A stretch of DNA of 18,413 nt, taken from the NCBI GenBank assembly GCA_934621485.1, contig CAKTUS010000047.1, forward strand, positions 1 through 18,413, in the 5' to 3' direction. Under the pieces are notes generated by a model that saw nothing but the letters and a program-made list of their open reading frames with translations, made no database searches and had not been told where the DNA came from. The DNA comes from an uncultured Clostridia bacterium. GTDB lineage: Bacteria; Bacillota; Clostridia; Christensenellales; Aristaeellaceae. Position numbers and translations under genes: made by a program. Within the stretch, counting starts at the first letter, position 1; the number at the start of each line of letters is the position of its first letter. Below are positions 6,207 through 13,843 of the stretch, piece after piece.

Positions 6207-6233
6207 ACCCATAACCCACTAAAACACTGGGTA
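6206..6233 (+). promoter_or_regulatory. Possible operator dyad at the cysK transcription start
   Basis: TACCCA and TGGGTA are 16 bp apart, overlapping the end of the -10 and the likely start site, where a repressor could act. An alternative reading is ACCCA-N9-TGGGT (6214-6232). The regulator is unknown. Confidence 0.3.
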
Positions 6234-6257
6234 ATGAATTGAAAGGAAGTGCTCCTT

Positions 6258-7187
6258 ATGAACATCCATCACAGCATTACGGAAATGATCGGCCATACGC
6301 CCTTGCTGGAGCTGTGTCATTACGAGCGCGACAACGGCCTGACTGCCACCGTGCTGGCCAAGCTGGAGCTGTTTAACCCTGCCGGCAGCGTGAAGGACCG
6401 TGTTGCCCTGAACATGCTGGATGATGCTGAGAAGCGCGGCCTTCTGAAGCCGGGCGCTACCCTGGTGGAGCCCACCAGCGGCAACACGGGCGTAGGCTTG
6501 GCCTGCGTAGCGGCCACCCGCGGCTATCGCGTCATTTTAACCATGCCGGAAACCATGAGCGTGGAGCGGCGCAACCTGCTGAAAGCCTTCGGAGCCGAGC
6601 TGGTGCTTACCGAAGGAAAACGGGGCATGGCGGGCGCCATCGAAAAGGCCAATGAGTTGCTGGCCTCCATTCCCGGCAGTTTCCAGCCCGGCCAGTTTGA
6701 AAACCAGGCCAACCCGGCCGCCCATTATACCACCACCGGCCCGGAGATTTGGCAGGACACAGACGGCAAGGTTGATATTTTCGTAGCGGGTGTTGGTACC
6801 GGCGGCACCCTTAGCGGTGTAGGCCGCTATCTGAAAGAGCAAAACCCCAAGGTGAAGGTGGTAGCGGTAGAGCCTGCCGGTTCGCCGGTGCTCAGCGGCG
6901 GCAAGCCCGGTCCTCATGGACTGATGGGCATTGGCGCCGGCTTCGTGCCCCACACCCTGGATACCTCCGTATACGATGAAATCATCACCGTAAAGGAGCC
7001 GGAAGCTTACGCCGCCGGCCGATTTATGGCCCGGCACGAGGGTGTGCTGTGCGGCATCACCTCCGGCGCGGCCGTGCATGCGGCAGGGCTGCTGGCCAAA
7101 CGTCCCGAAAACCAGGGCAAGCTGATTGTGGCGCTGCTGCCTGATACCGGCGAGCGTTACCTGTCCACCCCTCTGTTCCAGGATTAA
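6258..7187 (+). CDS. cysK: Cysteine synthase (O-acetylserine sulfhydrylase)
   Basis: The enzyme uses pyridoxal phosphate to make L-cysteine from O-acetylserine and sulfide in the cytoplasm. The 309-residue length is typical. The PLP lysine is K46 in PAGSVKDR; the substrate loop TSGNTG is at 73-78; the phosphate-binding GTGGT is at 180-184; and ITSGAA is at 267-272. The start is ATG 6258 with AAAGGA about nine bases upstream; a GTG three codons earlier (6249) sits on top of the ribosome site and is unlikely. The gene is monocistronic, with its own promoter and terminator. CysK versus the closely related CysM cannot be settled fully from motifs, but the overall sequence reads as CysK. Confidence 0.95.
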   Translation: MNIHHSITEMIGHTPLLELCHYERDNGLTATVLAKLELFNPAGSVKDRVALNMLDDAEKRGLLKPGATLVEPTSGNTGVGLACVAATRGYRVILTMPETMSVERRNLLKAFGAELVLTEGKRGMAGAIEKANELLASIPGSFQPGQFENQANPAAHYTTTGPEIWQDTDGKVDIFVAGVGTGGTLSGVGRYLKEQNPKVKVVAVEPAGSPVLSGGKPGPHGLMGIGAGFVPHTLDTSVYDEIITVKEPEAYAAGRFMARHEGVLCGITSGAAVHAAGLLAKRPENQGKLIVALLPDTGERYLSTPLFQD

Positions 7188-7192
7188 CCTTT

Positions 7193-7240
7193 TTGAAGCC
7201 GCGCTTCTTCCATTGGAGAGGCGCGGCTTCAAGCTTTTCA
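7193..7240 (+). terminator. Rho-independent terminator of cysK
   Basis: TTGAAGCCGCGC (7193-7204) pairs perfectly with GCGCGGCTTCAA (7221-7232), followed by GCTTTTC. It begins six bases after the cysK stop. Confidence 0.85.
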
Positions 7241-7730
7241 AACGCTGTATGAACCATCAGCCTGTGGGGAATCGTCCTATGGCTTGGGCGCTGGTTCCGC
7301 AATCGTCGTCTGTGGTATGTTCCTGCCAGCTTCTCGTTTCAGGGATGGCTTTCGCCCTAACAGCCTTTGCCTCCCAAGAAATGCGCGCCCAATAAGCGCC
7401 GCATCCGTCATCTGGTGAACGCAGGTAAGGGGGCTACAGCCATCTTCCTCACCGCGATTGTGCAGCGCCATCGTCTCCTGAATTTTTCTCATCCGAGAGC
7501 CGGGCTTTTCTTATTTAGGAAGCGCGGCTCTTTTTTATGTTGCCAACTGCGCATGGCTTTCTGCCTGCATAGACGTCGTAAGGGCGCTTTTGTTGGAAAG
7601 CTGGCCGCATATGTGCCATCCTGCAAGACGCTCCTTTGGGCGAATGATGGCAGCGGGCGCGTTTTCCCAATACGCTCGTCTTTTTCCTGTGCCAACAGGC
7701 TTTTCAAAGGTGCATTTGTTTTTTTTCACA
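7241..7730. other. Gene-poor stretch between cysK and the lipoprotein gene
   Basis: No convincing gene is seen. The short open frames on both strands lack both family character and well-spaced ribosome sites. It contains one plus-strand terminator (7496-7536) with no recognised transcript before it. Confidence 0.5.
7496..7536 (+). terminator. Orphan rho-independent terminator
   Basis: AGAGCCGGGCTT pairs with AAGCGCGGCTCT with one mismatch across a 12-base loop, followed by six Ts. It is 264 bp past the cysK terminator, so it is either a back-up terminator or the end of an unrecognised RNA. Confidence 0.7.
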
Positions 7731-7761
7731 AAAAGGAGCCTGCTTTTCGCAAGCAGGCTCC
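7730..7761 (-). terminator. Rho-independent terminator of the PG-binding lipoprotein gene
   Basis: On the minus strand, GGAGCCTGCTT and AAGCAGGCTCC enclose a 5-base loop and are followed by five Ts. It starts about six bases after the stop codon. Confidence 0.88.
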
Positions 7762-7767
7762 AGTTTC

Positions 7768-9480
7768 TTAGATGGAGCAGGGCACGGCGTTGCTGGAGTA
7801 CAGCTTGCGCTGCGTGTCCTGACCGGCGATACCATCCATATACAGGCCGTTCAGGTCCTGGAACAGCTTCACGGCGTTCTCCGTGGCGGTATCATAAGTA
7901 CCGGTAATATCGCCGTCGTAATACTTCAGCTCATACAGCGCATATTGCAGCTTGCGCACGCTGGAACCGCTGGAGCCCACCTGCAGCTTGGAATAGCTGC
8001 CGCTTTCGCTGGTGCCGCCATACAACAGCCGCTGGGTGCTGGGCCCGGCCATGCCGGTAACCCGCAAGCCGGCTGCCCGCTGGTATGCTTTTACCGCATC
8101 CTCGGTGCCGCTGCCGTAGGTGCCGTCAACAGTTCCGCTGTAATAGCCAAAGGCGGACAAAGCGGATTGCAGCGATGTCACCTCGCTCTTTTTGGTGGTA
8201 GAGGAGGAAATGGTGGTGTAGCCGTTGGACGAGGCGGTCTTGCCATAGTTGGTGGGGTTGGTCTTGCTGCCGGAGGAACTGCCACCGCCGCCGCCGCCCA
8301 GGGCGTTCGCAATGGCGTTCAGAGTGGCCTTACCCGCTATGCCGTCCGCGGTGAGGCCGTTGGCCTGCTGGAAAGCCGCCACGGCCGACGTGGTGCCCGC
8401 GCCGTAGTCGCCGTCCACGCTGCCGGTATAATAGCCGAGCGTTTTCAGGTTCTTTTGCAGGGTACGCACGGAATCGCCGTTCATGCCTTCACGAAGGGAG
8501 CCCAGGTGGCCCGCCACACTGCTGGCCTTACGGGCCGACGAGGAGTAAAGCTTGGCCAGCGTGCCGGGACCCGCCACGCCGTCGCTGCCCAGCGAATTGC
8601 GCTTCTGGAAGGCGATGACCGCCGCCTCGGTGGTTTCGCCAAATTCGCCGTCCGCCGTGCCGGTCAGGTAGCCCAGCACAATCAGCCGGTTTTGCAAGAT
8701 CTTCACCTGAGCGCCACTGCTGCCCAGGCGCAGATAAATATTGGTTTTGCCGTTGGTATAGGAGCTGGAGGTGGAGGAAGACGAACTGCCGGAGGACGAG
8801 CTGCCGGACGAAGAAGAAGCGGCGCTGGCCTTTTTCGCAGAGGAAGAATACAGCTTGTTCAGGGTATTCTTGCCGGCCTTGCCATCGGCGCTGAGACCAT
8901 TGGCGCTTTGGAAGGCGCGCACAGCGTCCTCCGTGCCGGAGCCGAAGGTGCCGTCCACACTGCCCTTATAGTAGCCCAAATCCTTCAGACGCTGCTGCAT
9001 GCGCTTCACATCATTGCCCTTGGAGCCGCTCTTGAGCGTAGTGGAGCTGCTGGACGTGCTGCCGGAAGACGAGGACGTGCTGGTAGTGGGTCTCGGGGTG
9101 TTGGCCGGGGCCTGGGTGCTGGTAATGGTGGCGGAGTTCACCGTAGGCACCGTGGTGGGCAGCGTAGCGCTGCCGGTGTTGCCGGCGCTGCCAGCCACCG
9201 TGGGCTGCACGTTGCTGGGAGGATTGGTGGCCGTATCGTTGCCAAAATTCCAGGAACTCCAGTCCACCTCGTTGCTGGTGGGGGCTGGGGTGGGCGTGGC
9301 GGTCACCACAGGGGTGGGCGTAATCACGGTGTCAAAGCTCTGTCCGTTTTGATCCACCGTAAGGCCGTTCTGGTTATCCACCACACGGTCCGGCTCCATG
9401 TAGCAGGCGGTGAGCACCGCCAGGGCGGCCAGCAGCACAACGCACAGCGCCGCCCGCTTTCCAATGGACACATGCTTCAT
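7768..9480 (-). CDS. Lipoprotein with five peptidoglycan-binding (PG_binding_1) repeats
   Basis: The 570-residue protein begins with a basic n-region and a hydrophobic segment ending in the lipobox LTAC, so Cys26 should be lipid-anchored outside the membrane. A Thr/Pro/Ser-rich linker (about 50-145) follows. Five PG_binding_1 modules lie near 150-211, 252-311, 329-392, 428-487 and 500-561, each with the GY(Y/L)-G(S/T)-DG-(F/Y)G pattern; the fifth is the most diverged. Ser-, Gly- and Thr-rich spacers separate them. I see no hydrolase or amidase domain. The ATG at 9480 is chosen because GGAG lies ten bases before it; ATG 9486 is two codons upstream and nearly as likely. It has its own promoter and terminator. 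A role in fixing the membrane or a partner to peptidoglycan is inference. Confidence 0.92.
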   Translation of the reverse strand: MKHVSIGKRAALCVVLLAALAVLTACYMEPDRVVDNQNGLTVDQNGQSFDTVITPTPVVTATPTPAPTSNEVDWSSWNFGNDTATNPPSNVQPTVAGSAGNTGSATLPTTVPTVNSATITSTQAPANTPRPTTSTSSSSGSTSSSSTTLKSGSKGNDVKRMQQRLKDLGYYKGSVDGTFGSGTEDAVRAFQSANGLSADGKAGKNTLNKLYSSSAKKASAASSSSGSSSSGSSSSSTSSSYTNGKTNIYLRLGSSGAQVKILQNRLIVLGYLTGTADGEFGETTEAAVIAFQKRNSLGSDGVAGPGTLAKLYSSSARKASSVAGHLGSLREGMNGDSVRTLQKNLKTLGYYTGSVDGDYGAGTTSAVAAFQQANGLTADGIAGKATLNAIANALGGGGGGSSSGSKTNPTNYGKTASSNGYTTISSSTTKKSEVTSLQSALSAFGYYSGTVDGTYGSGTEDAVKAYQRAAGLRVTGMAGPSTQRLLYGGTSESGSYSKLQVGSSGSSVRKLQYALYELKYYDGDITGTYDTATENAVKLFQDLNGLYMDGIAGQDTQRKLYSSNAVPCSI

Positions 9481-9620
9481 ATCCATAACACTCCGTTTCG
9501 TTATTGAGGTAAGCGCCGAGATAAGCGCCCTCCTCCTTCGCACTTTGCTTGGCGGGAAAAGTAATTGTTACAAAGGTCTTACGCTTTTCACCCTCTGTTT
9601 AGCTGTGGAGGGACATGCCT

Positions 9621-9649
9621 ATTGTACAGGGAAATCATTGGAAAATCAA
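9621..9649 (-). promoter_or_regulatory. Sigma-A-type promoter of the PG-binding lipoprotein gene
   Basis: On the minus strand, TTGATT (9649-9644), a 17-bp spacer and TACAAT (9626-9621). The leader before the start codon is about 135 nt and contains TTGTAACAA, with no other clear structure. Confidence 0.65.
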
Positions 9650-9740
9650 CCCCTTTTCTTGAGTTGTCCATTTTTACAACGACAAACAGGAGCATTTTCT
9701 TGCGCTCGAAATGAAATATTTTTGTCATAAAAGACGTTTG

Positions 9741-12700
9741 TTAGTCATATTTTGCGAACGATTTTCCCAGTCGAAGGGAAAACAGGGCCGTTTCCTTTAC
9801 CCGCATCCCTGTTCCCGCCTCCAGCGCCTGCCGGTAATATTCCATCTGGCGATGATACCGGGGCCACAGTTCTTCTGCGCTTTCCACCCGGTCGGTTTTA
9901 TAGTCCGCCAGCACCCATGCCCCGTTTTCCACAAAGCACAGGTCAATGACGCCTTGCAGCGTGGTGTGGAACGGCTGATGCACTTCCAGGGCGAAGCTCC
10001 ATTCTCGCTGCACGGTTTGGGCAGCCAGCATACGGCGGCCCAGATCGCTTTCCAGAAAACGGGCAATCATTCCACGGTCGCACAACGCGGCCTCTTGGGC
10101 GGTAAGCGTGCCGAAGGCTTCCAGCCGCTCCACCTCCCGGCATACATAGGCGTACAGCTTTTTGGGGTCGTCTGCCGCCTGCCGCGCGCCCTCCAGCTGC
10201 ATCAAGCCCAGCACCCGATGCGTCTGCACGCCGGTTTGCAGCGCCTTTTCCTCCCTGGGCGGGGCCATAAACGCGGGCAGGGCGGGCGTATCTTCCAGCA
10301 GACGGGGTTTTTGCAGGGGATAGCGCTTGGTTTCGGCGGTTTCCTCCTCCCCATCCGGGGTTTCCCCGTTTTCCATGGCCCGGCAAAGCGCCGTCACGCC
10401 TATCTTGAAGGGATAATGAGGCCGTTCCAGCTGCCCCAGCAGCGGGTCCAGCCGCCGGGATGGGTCGTTGGGGATTCGGTGCAGACCGGCGGGGCGACTT
10501 TCCGGCAGCGCGGGCAGCAAGGGAACCGGCGTACGCCGCTGCCGGGCGTTTTGCTTTGTGATACAAGGGTCTATGTGGAAAACCATCCGCCAAAGTGCCC
10601 TTTTTTGTGGAAAACTTGTGGAAAGTGTGGGTAACTGCTCGACAGGGTTGATTTTCCATGGTTTTTCTGTGGATAACGAGTCGAACTGTTTCCAAATTTC
10701 AAAGGTATCTTCCTGAGCGGCGCTTTGCAGTACCCAATCCAGCATGCTTTTGGCGCTGCGCACCGCATGAACGCCACGGCCGCCCACCGGCAGTCTTTCG
10801 CCGTCCGCCAGACCTTTCAGGCTCATGCTGCCAACCAGCACCAGCCGGTTCTTGGGCCGGGTCATGGCTACATACAGCAGCCGGGCCCGCTCAGCTCTCT
10901 GGGCGTTCTTTTCCTTCAGCGCGATGGCTCCCTGCAGCAGCGTGGGCCTGCGGGTGCGGGCCTTTTCGTTCACATAGGTGAGAGCGAAGCCCATATCGCC
11001 GTGCATGCTCACATCCCGGGTGGGCGCCCGGCGCAGCAGGGCGTTGCCCATGCCCATCACATATACGGTAGGAAACTCCAACCCCTTGGATTTGTGAATG
11101 GTCATGATGCGAACCACATTTTCCCATGGGTTTACCACGGCCGGGCTGGCCTCGTCGCCGTTTTCCTGCGACAACACCAGGGACTCCACAAAGCCGTGCA
11201 GCCCTTCGGCGTGGGTTTTTTCCCAATCCGCCGCCCGCTGACAGATGAGCCGCAAATTCGCCTGCCTTGCCTTGCCGCCGGGCTGCACCCCGTAATAGGC
11301 ATACAATCCGCTGCGAGTAAGAAAATCCCACAGATACTGGGACAGAGGCATGTTTTGCAGATAAAACCGTTCCTTTTCCAGGGTGTCCAGCGCGTCGCGG
11401 CAGCTGCTTTTCAAGGGCTCCGGCCCGTTTTCCGCGGCGTTTTCCACAGCCAGCACATAGCTGGCTTCTTTTTCCGGTTTCAGCAGCCGCACATCCGCCA
11501 GCATTTGTTCGGTAAACTGGAACAGAGGACTGCGCAAAACGGCGATCAGCGCCACGTCGTTCATCAAATTGTCCAGCAGCAGCAGGTACTGAATCAGCTG
11601 GGCCGCCTCCTGAGAATGAAACACATCCCCCGCGCCTTTGCAATATACGGGCACGCCCATGCGGCGCAGCACCGTTTCCACCTTATCCGCCACTTTTTTG
11701 GCCGCCGGCAGCAAAATGGCGATGTCGCTGTACTGAAGCCGATCGCCGGGACGGCCGGTTTCATCCGGCACGGGCAAATCCACGGTAGCCAGAATATCCC
11801 GGGCGATGAGCTCCGCCTCGGCCAGCACCATATCCTGAGAACGGCGGCCCTCCGAATTGAGCACATGGACCTGGGGAACCGGATCGCCCCGGGTAGGCTG
11901 ACCCGGATACAGCATGGCGTCAGCGTTGTAATCAATTTCGGTCACCCGGCGATCCATCACATGGGAAAACACCCGGTTTACCGCATCCAGAACCGCTGTT
12001 TTGGAGCGAAAATTACGGTTCAGCACAATTCTGCGGCAGGCGGCGTCCGTGTCCGGCGAAAAGCGGTCCAGCTTTTCCAAAAACAAAGCCGGTTCCGCCA
12101 GGCGAAAGCGATAGATGCTTTGCTTTACATCTCCCACGTAAAAATAGCTTTGGAAGCCGTCCTTCCGTTTCAGCGCGTTCAGGATGGCCTCCTGAAGCCG
12201 GCTCACATCCTGATACTCGTCTACAAACACCGCGTCGTAGCGGCCGGCCAGTTCCTTACGCAGGGCGGGAACCTGTAAAATGCTCAGCGTCATGTGTTCC
12301 AGGTCGCCAAAGTCTATCAGGCCCTGTTCCCGTTTTTCCTGAGTAAAGCGCTCATGGAACAGCTGCACCGCCTTTTGCAGGCCGCGGGCGGCCGGAGCCA
12401 TAACAGCCATGTCCGAAAGGGCCTGGCCGCAATCCGCAGGCAGCAGCTTTTTGATTTCATCCACCAGATCCTTGTAGCGGGCGCGAAGGTCCTTAAACTG
12501 ATCCGCCAACGCCGCTTCATCGCCGGTGGCCGGCTTGAACACCTCCAGGCGCGCAAATTTGCATCGGTCCACAGCGTTCATGAAAGCACGCAGCCCTGCG
12601 GCGCAGCCGGCGTTCAGCTCATCCAGCGTGACGCGGTCGGCGTTCAGGGTTTTCCGGTAAGCTTCCGGAAAAGCGGACTCCTGGGTCATGCTTTGGGCCT

Positions 12701-13364
12701 GTGCCCACAGGCTGTCCATTGCGTCTATCAGCAACGCCGCTTCCTGACAAAAGGCTTTGGCCATGGGTTCCTCATCCAACGTGGCCAGCAGCCAGGCATG
12801 CTCTGCATGCTCTTTCAGCCATTCCATGGAATCGGGCCGAGACAGTACAAAGGCATAGAGATGATCCATCATATCCGACAGGTTGCGCTCCGGAAACTTA
12901 TCTGTCAGCGAGGCCAAATCGTCATCCGTTTTGGCCAGCGAGTACAGTTGGTCCAGCGTTTCTTCCTTAGATTGGCTGTAGAGCGCGGCGCGGGTTCGTT
13001 CGTCGCACAGGCCGAACTGGGGGTCGATACCGCAGTGCTGAAAGTTTTGCCGCACTGCCTGCTGGCAAAACGCGTGAATGGTGGAAATCTGCGCCAGGGG
13101 TACCAGGTCGGCCTGGCGCGCTAGGCGCGGGTCGTTTCCGCTCAGGGCGCTGAGACGGGTTTCCAGCCGTTCCCGCATTTCTCCGGCGGCGGCCCGGGTA
13201 AAGGTAACGATGAGCATGCGGTCGATGCTATAGCCCCGCGTGAGTATCATCTGCACAATACGCTCCACCAGCACGGCGGTTTTACCGCTGCCTGCGGCGG
13301 CGGATACCAGCAGCTCCTGATTGCGCGCATCGATGGCTTCCTGTTGTGCCGGGGTGAATCGCAT
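9741..13364 (-). CDS. addA: ATP-dependent helicase/nuclease subunit A (AddA)
   Basis: AddA is the helicase-nuclease chain of the AddAB enzyme, which processes double-strand DNA ends for RecA-dependent repair. The 1207-residue length is normal. Walker A is AAAGSGKT at 22-29; the DEYQD box (motif II) lies in VFVDEYQDVSRL near 380-390; the later helicase motif TIHKSKGLEFP is present. The RecB-type nuclease core is GVIDL (D1141) and DYKTD (D1154, K1156), so the nuclease looks intact. The ATG at 13364 has an AAGGAGG site eight bases upstream. Unlike the common addB-addA order, no addB is adjacent: the gene has its own promoter and faces away from glgP. Residues about 897-930, between the helicase and nuclease parts, are encoded by DNA packed with DnaA-box-like 9-mers. 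Confidence 0.97.
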   Translation of the reverse strand: MRFTPAQQEAIDARNQELLVSAAAGSGKTAVLVERIVQMILTRGYSIDRMLIVTFTRAAAGEMRERLETRLSALSGNDPRLARQADLVPLAQISTIHAFCQQAVRQNFQHCGIDPQFGLCDERTRAALYSQSKEETLDQLYSLAKTDDDLASLTDKFPERNLSDMMDHLYAFVLSRPDSMEWLKEHAEHAWLLATLDEEPMAKAFCQEAALLIDAMDSLWAQAQSMTQESAFPEAYRKTLNADRVTLDELNAGCAAGLRAFMNAVDRCKFARLEVFKPATGDEAALADQFKDLRARYKDLVDEIKKLLPADCGQALSDMAVMAPAARGLQKAVQLFHERFTQEKREQGLIDFGDLEHMTLSILQVPALRKELAGRYDAVFVDEYQDVSRLQEAILNALKRKDGFQSYFYVGDVKQSIYRFRLAEPALFLEKLDRFSPDTDAACRRIVLNRNFRSKTAVLDAVNRVFSHVMDRRVTEIDYNADAMLYPGQPTRGDPVPQVHVLNSEGRRSQDMVLAEAELIARDILATVDLPVPDETGRPGDRLQYSDIAILLPAAKKVADKVETVLRRMGVPVYCKGAGDVFHSQEAAQLIQYLLLLDNLMNDVALIAVLRSPLFQFTEQMLADVRLLKPEKEASYVLAVENAAENGPEPLKSSCRDALDTLEKERFYLQNMPLSQYLWDFLTRSGLYAYYGVQPGGKARQANLRLICQRAADWEKTHAEGLHGFVESLVLSQENGDEASPAVVNPWENVVRIMTIHKSKGLEFPTVYVMGMGNALLRRAPTRDVSMHGDMGFALTYVNEKARTRRPTLLQGAIALKEKNAQRAERARLLYVAMTRPKNRLVLVGSMSLKGLADGERLPVGGRGVHAVRSAKSMLDWVLQSAAQEDTFEIWKQFDSLSTEKPWKINPVEQLPTLSTSFPQKRALWRMVFHIDPCITKQNARQRRTPVPLLPALPESRPAGLHRIPNDPSRRLDPLLGQLERPHYPFKIGVTALCRAMENGETPDGEEETAETKRYPLQKPRLLEDTPALPAFMAPPREEKALQTGVQTHRVLGLMQLEGARQAADDPKKLYAYVCREVERLEAFGTLTAQEAALCDRGMIARFLESDLGRRMLAAQTVQREWSFALEVHQPFHTTLQGVIDLCFVENGAWVLADYKTDRVESAEELWPRYHRQMEYYRQALEAGTGMRVKETALFSLRLGKSFAKYD
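10574..10676 (-). other. Cluster of five DnaA-box-like 9-mers inside addA
   Basis: Read on the minus strand, TTATCCACA (10676-10668) matches the DnaA consensus exactly. TTACCCACA (10634-10626), TTTTCCACA (10614-10606) and TTTTCCACA (10582-10574) differ by one base, and CTTTCCACA (10625-10617) by two. All five point the same way in 103 bp and lie in a linker part of AddA. Binding is not shown. Confidence 0.5.
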
Positions 13365-13408
13365 ACTTGTTTCCTCCTTCGCGCAAACTACCTGTGGCGC
13401 CGGCCTCT

Positions 13409-13437
13409 ATTGTACAACATTTACGTCCGCCTTTCAA
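13409..13437 (-). promoter_or_regulatory. Sigma-A-type promoter of addA
   Basis: On the minus strand, TTGAAA (13437-13432), a 17-bp spacer and TACAAT (13414-13409), 45 bp before the start codon. The first parS site begins nine bases upstream of the -35. Confidence 0.75.
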
Positions 13438-13445
13438 CGCGCCGT

Positions 13446-13461
13446 TGTTTCACGTGAAACA
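13446..13461. other. parS site 1 (ParB/Spo0J binding)
   Basis: TGTTTCACGTGAAACA is a perfect match to the parS consensus used by Firmicutes ParB (Spo0J) and a perfect 16-bp palindrome. It sits just upstream of the addA promoter. Confidence 0.9.
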
Positions 13462-13685
13462 TCTCGGGTCTCCCCAAAAACGCCCCGAACCGCAGAGCTT
13501 GTGTAAAACTTCCCGCCGTGTCAGCTTGTCGGGACGAACGCATCGTCGCCTTTGCAGCGAAAATCCGAACACTGCGCCCATCCATTACGTTCATGATTTT
13601 TAACCGGCTACACTCTCTTGCCGGTTATACCCCCGATTTGCTTACAGTCGAAAGAGCCCGTTCTTTCCGGACTACGTTTCAGGGT

Positions 13686-13715
13686 GGCAACATGTTTCAC
13701 GTGAAACATGTTGCC
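13686..13715. other. parS site 2 inside a perfect 30-bp palindrome
   Basis: The core 13693-13708 is TGTTTCACGTGAAACA. The symmetry continues on both sides to GGCAACA...TGTTGCC, giving a perfect 30-bp palindrome centred on the site. Confidence 0.9.
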
Positions 13716-13728
13716 GGCATTCTCCTGT

Positions 13729-13744
13729 TGTTTCACGTGAAACA
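13729..13744. other. parS site 3 (ParB/Spo0J binding)
   Basis: A third exact TGTTTCACGTGAAACA lies 36 bp from site 2 (start to start) and 22 bp upstream of the glgP -35 element. Confidence 0.9.
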
Positions 13745-13766
13745 ATCGAAGAACGCAGGGCCTTAT

Positions 13767-13795
13767 TTGCGTTTCACCGGCAACAGTGCTATAAT
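13767..13795 (+). promoter_or_regulatory. Sigma-A-type promoter of glgP
   Basis: TTGCGT (13767-13772), a 17-bp spacer and TATAAT (13790-13795), with a TG one base before the -10 (extended -10), about 50 bp before the start codon. Confidence 0.75.
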
Positions 13796-13843
13796 ACCAA
13801 CGTTTCTGTTGCTCTTTGCAGGATAAGGAGGAAGAAAGAACCG

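Noticed and set aside
7241..7495. Riboswitch or small RNA ending at the orphan terminator
   Set aside because: I found no recognisable riboswitch core or promoter before it.
7945..9507. Plus-strand frame of 520 codons opposite the PG-binding lipoprotein
   Set aside because: Low-complexity Gly/Ala/Arg/His translation mirrors the real gene's GC-rich third positions; the minus frame has a lipobox and five clear domains.
10725..12278. Plus-strand frame of 517 codons inside addA
   Set aside because: AddA is unmistakable on the other strand; the plus frame has no motif or ribosome site.
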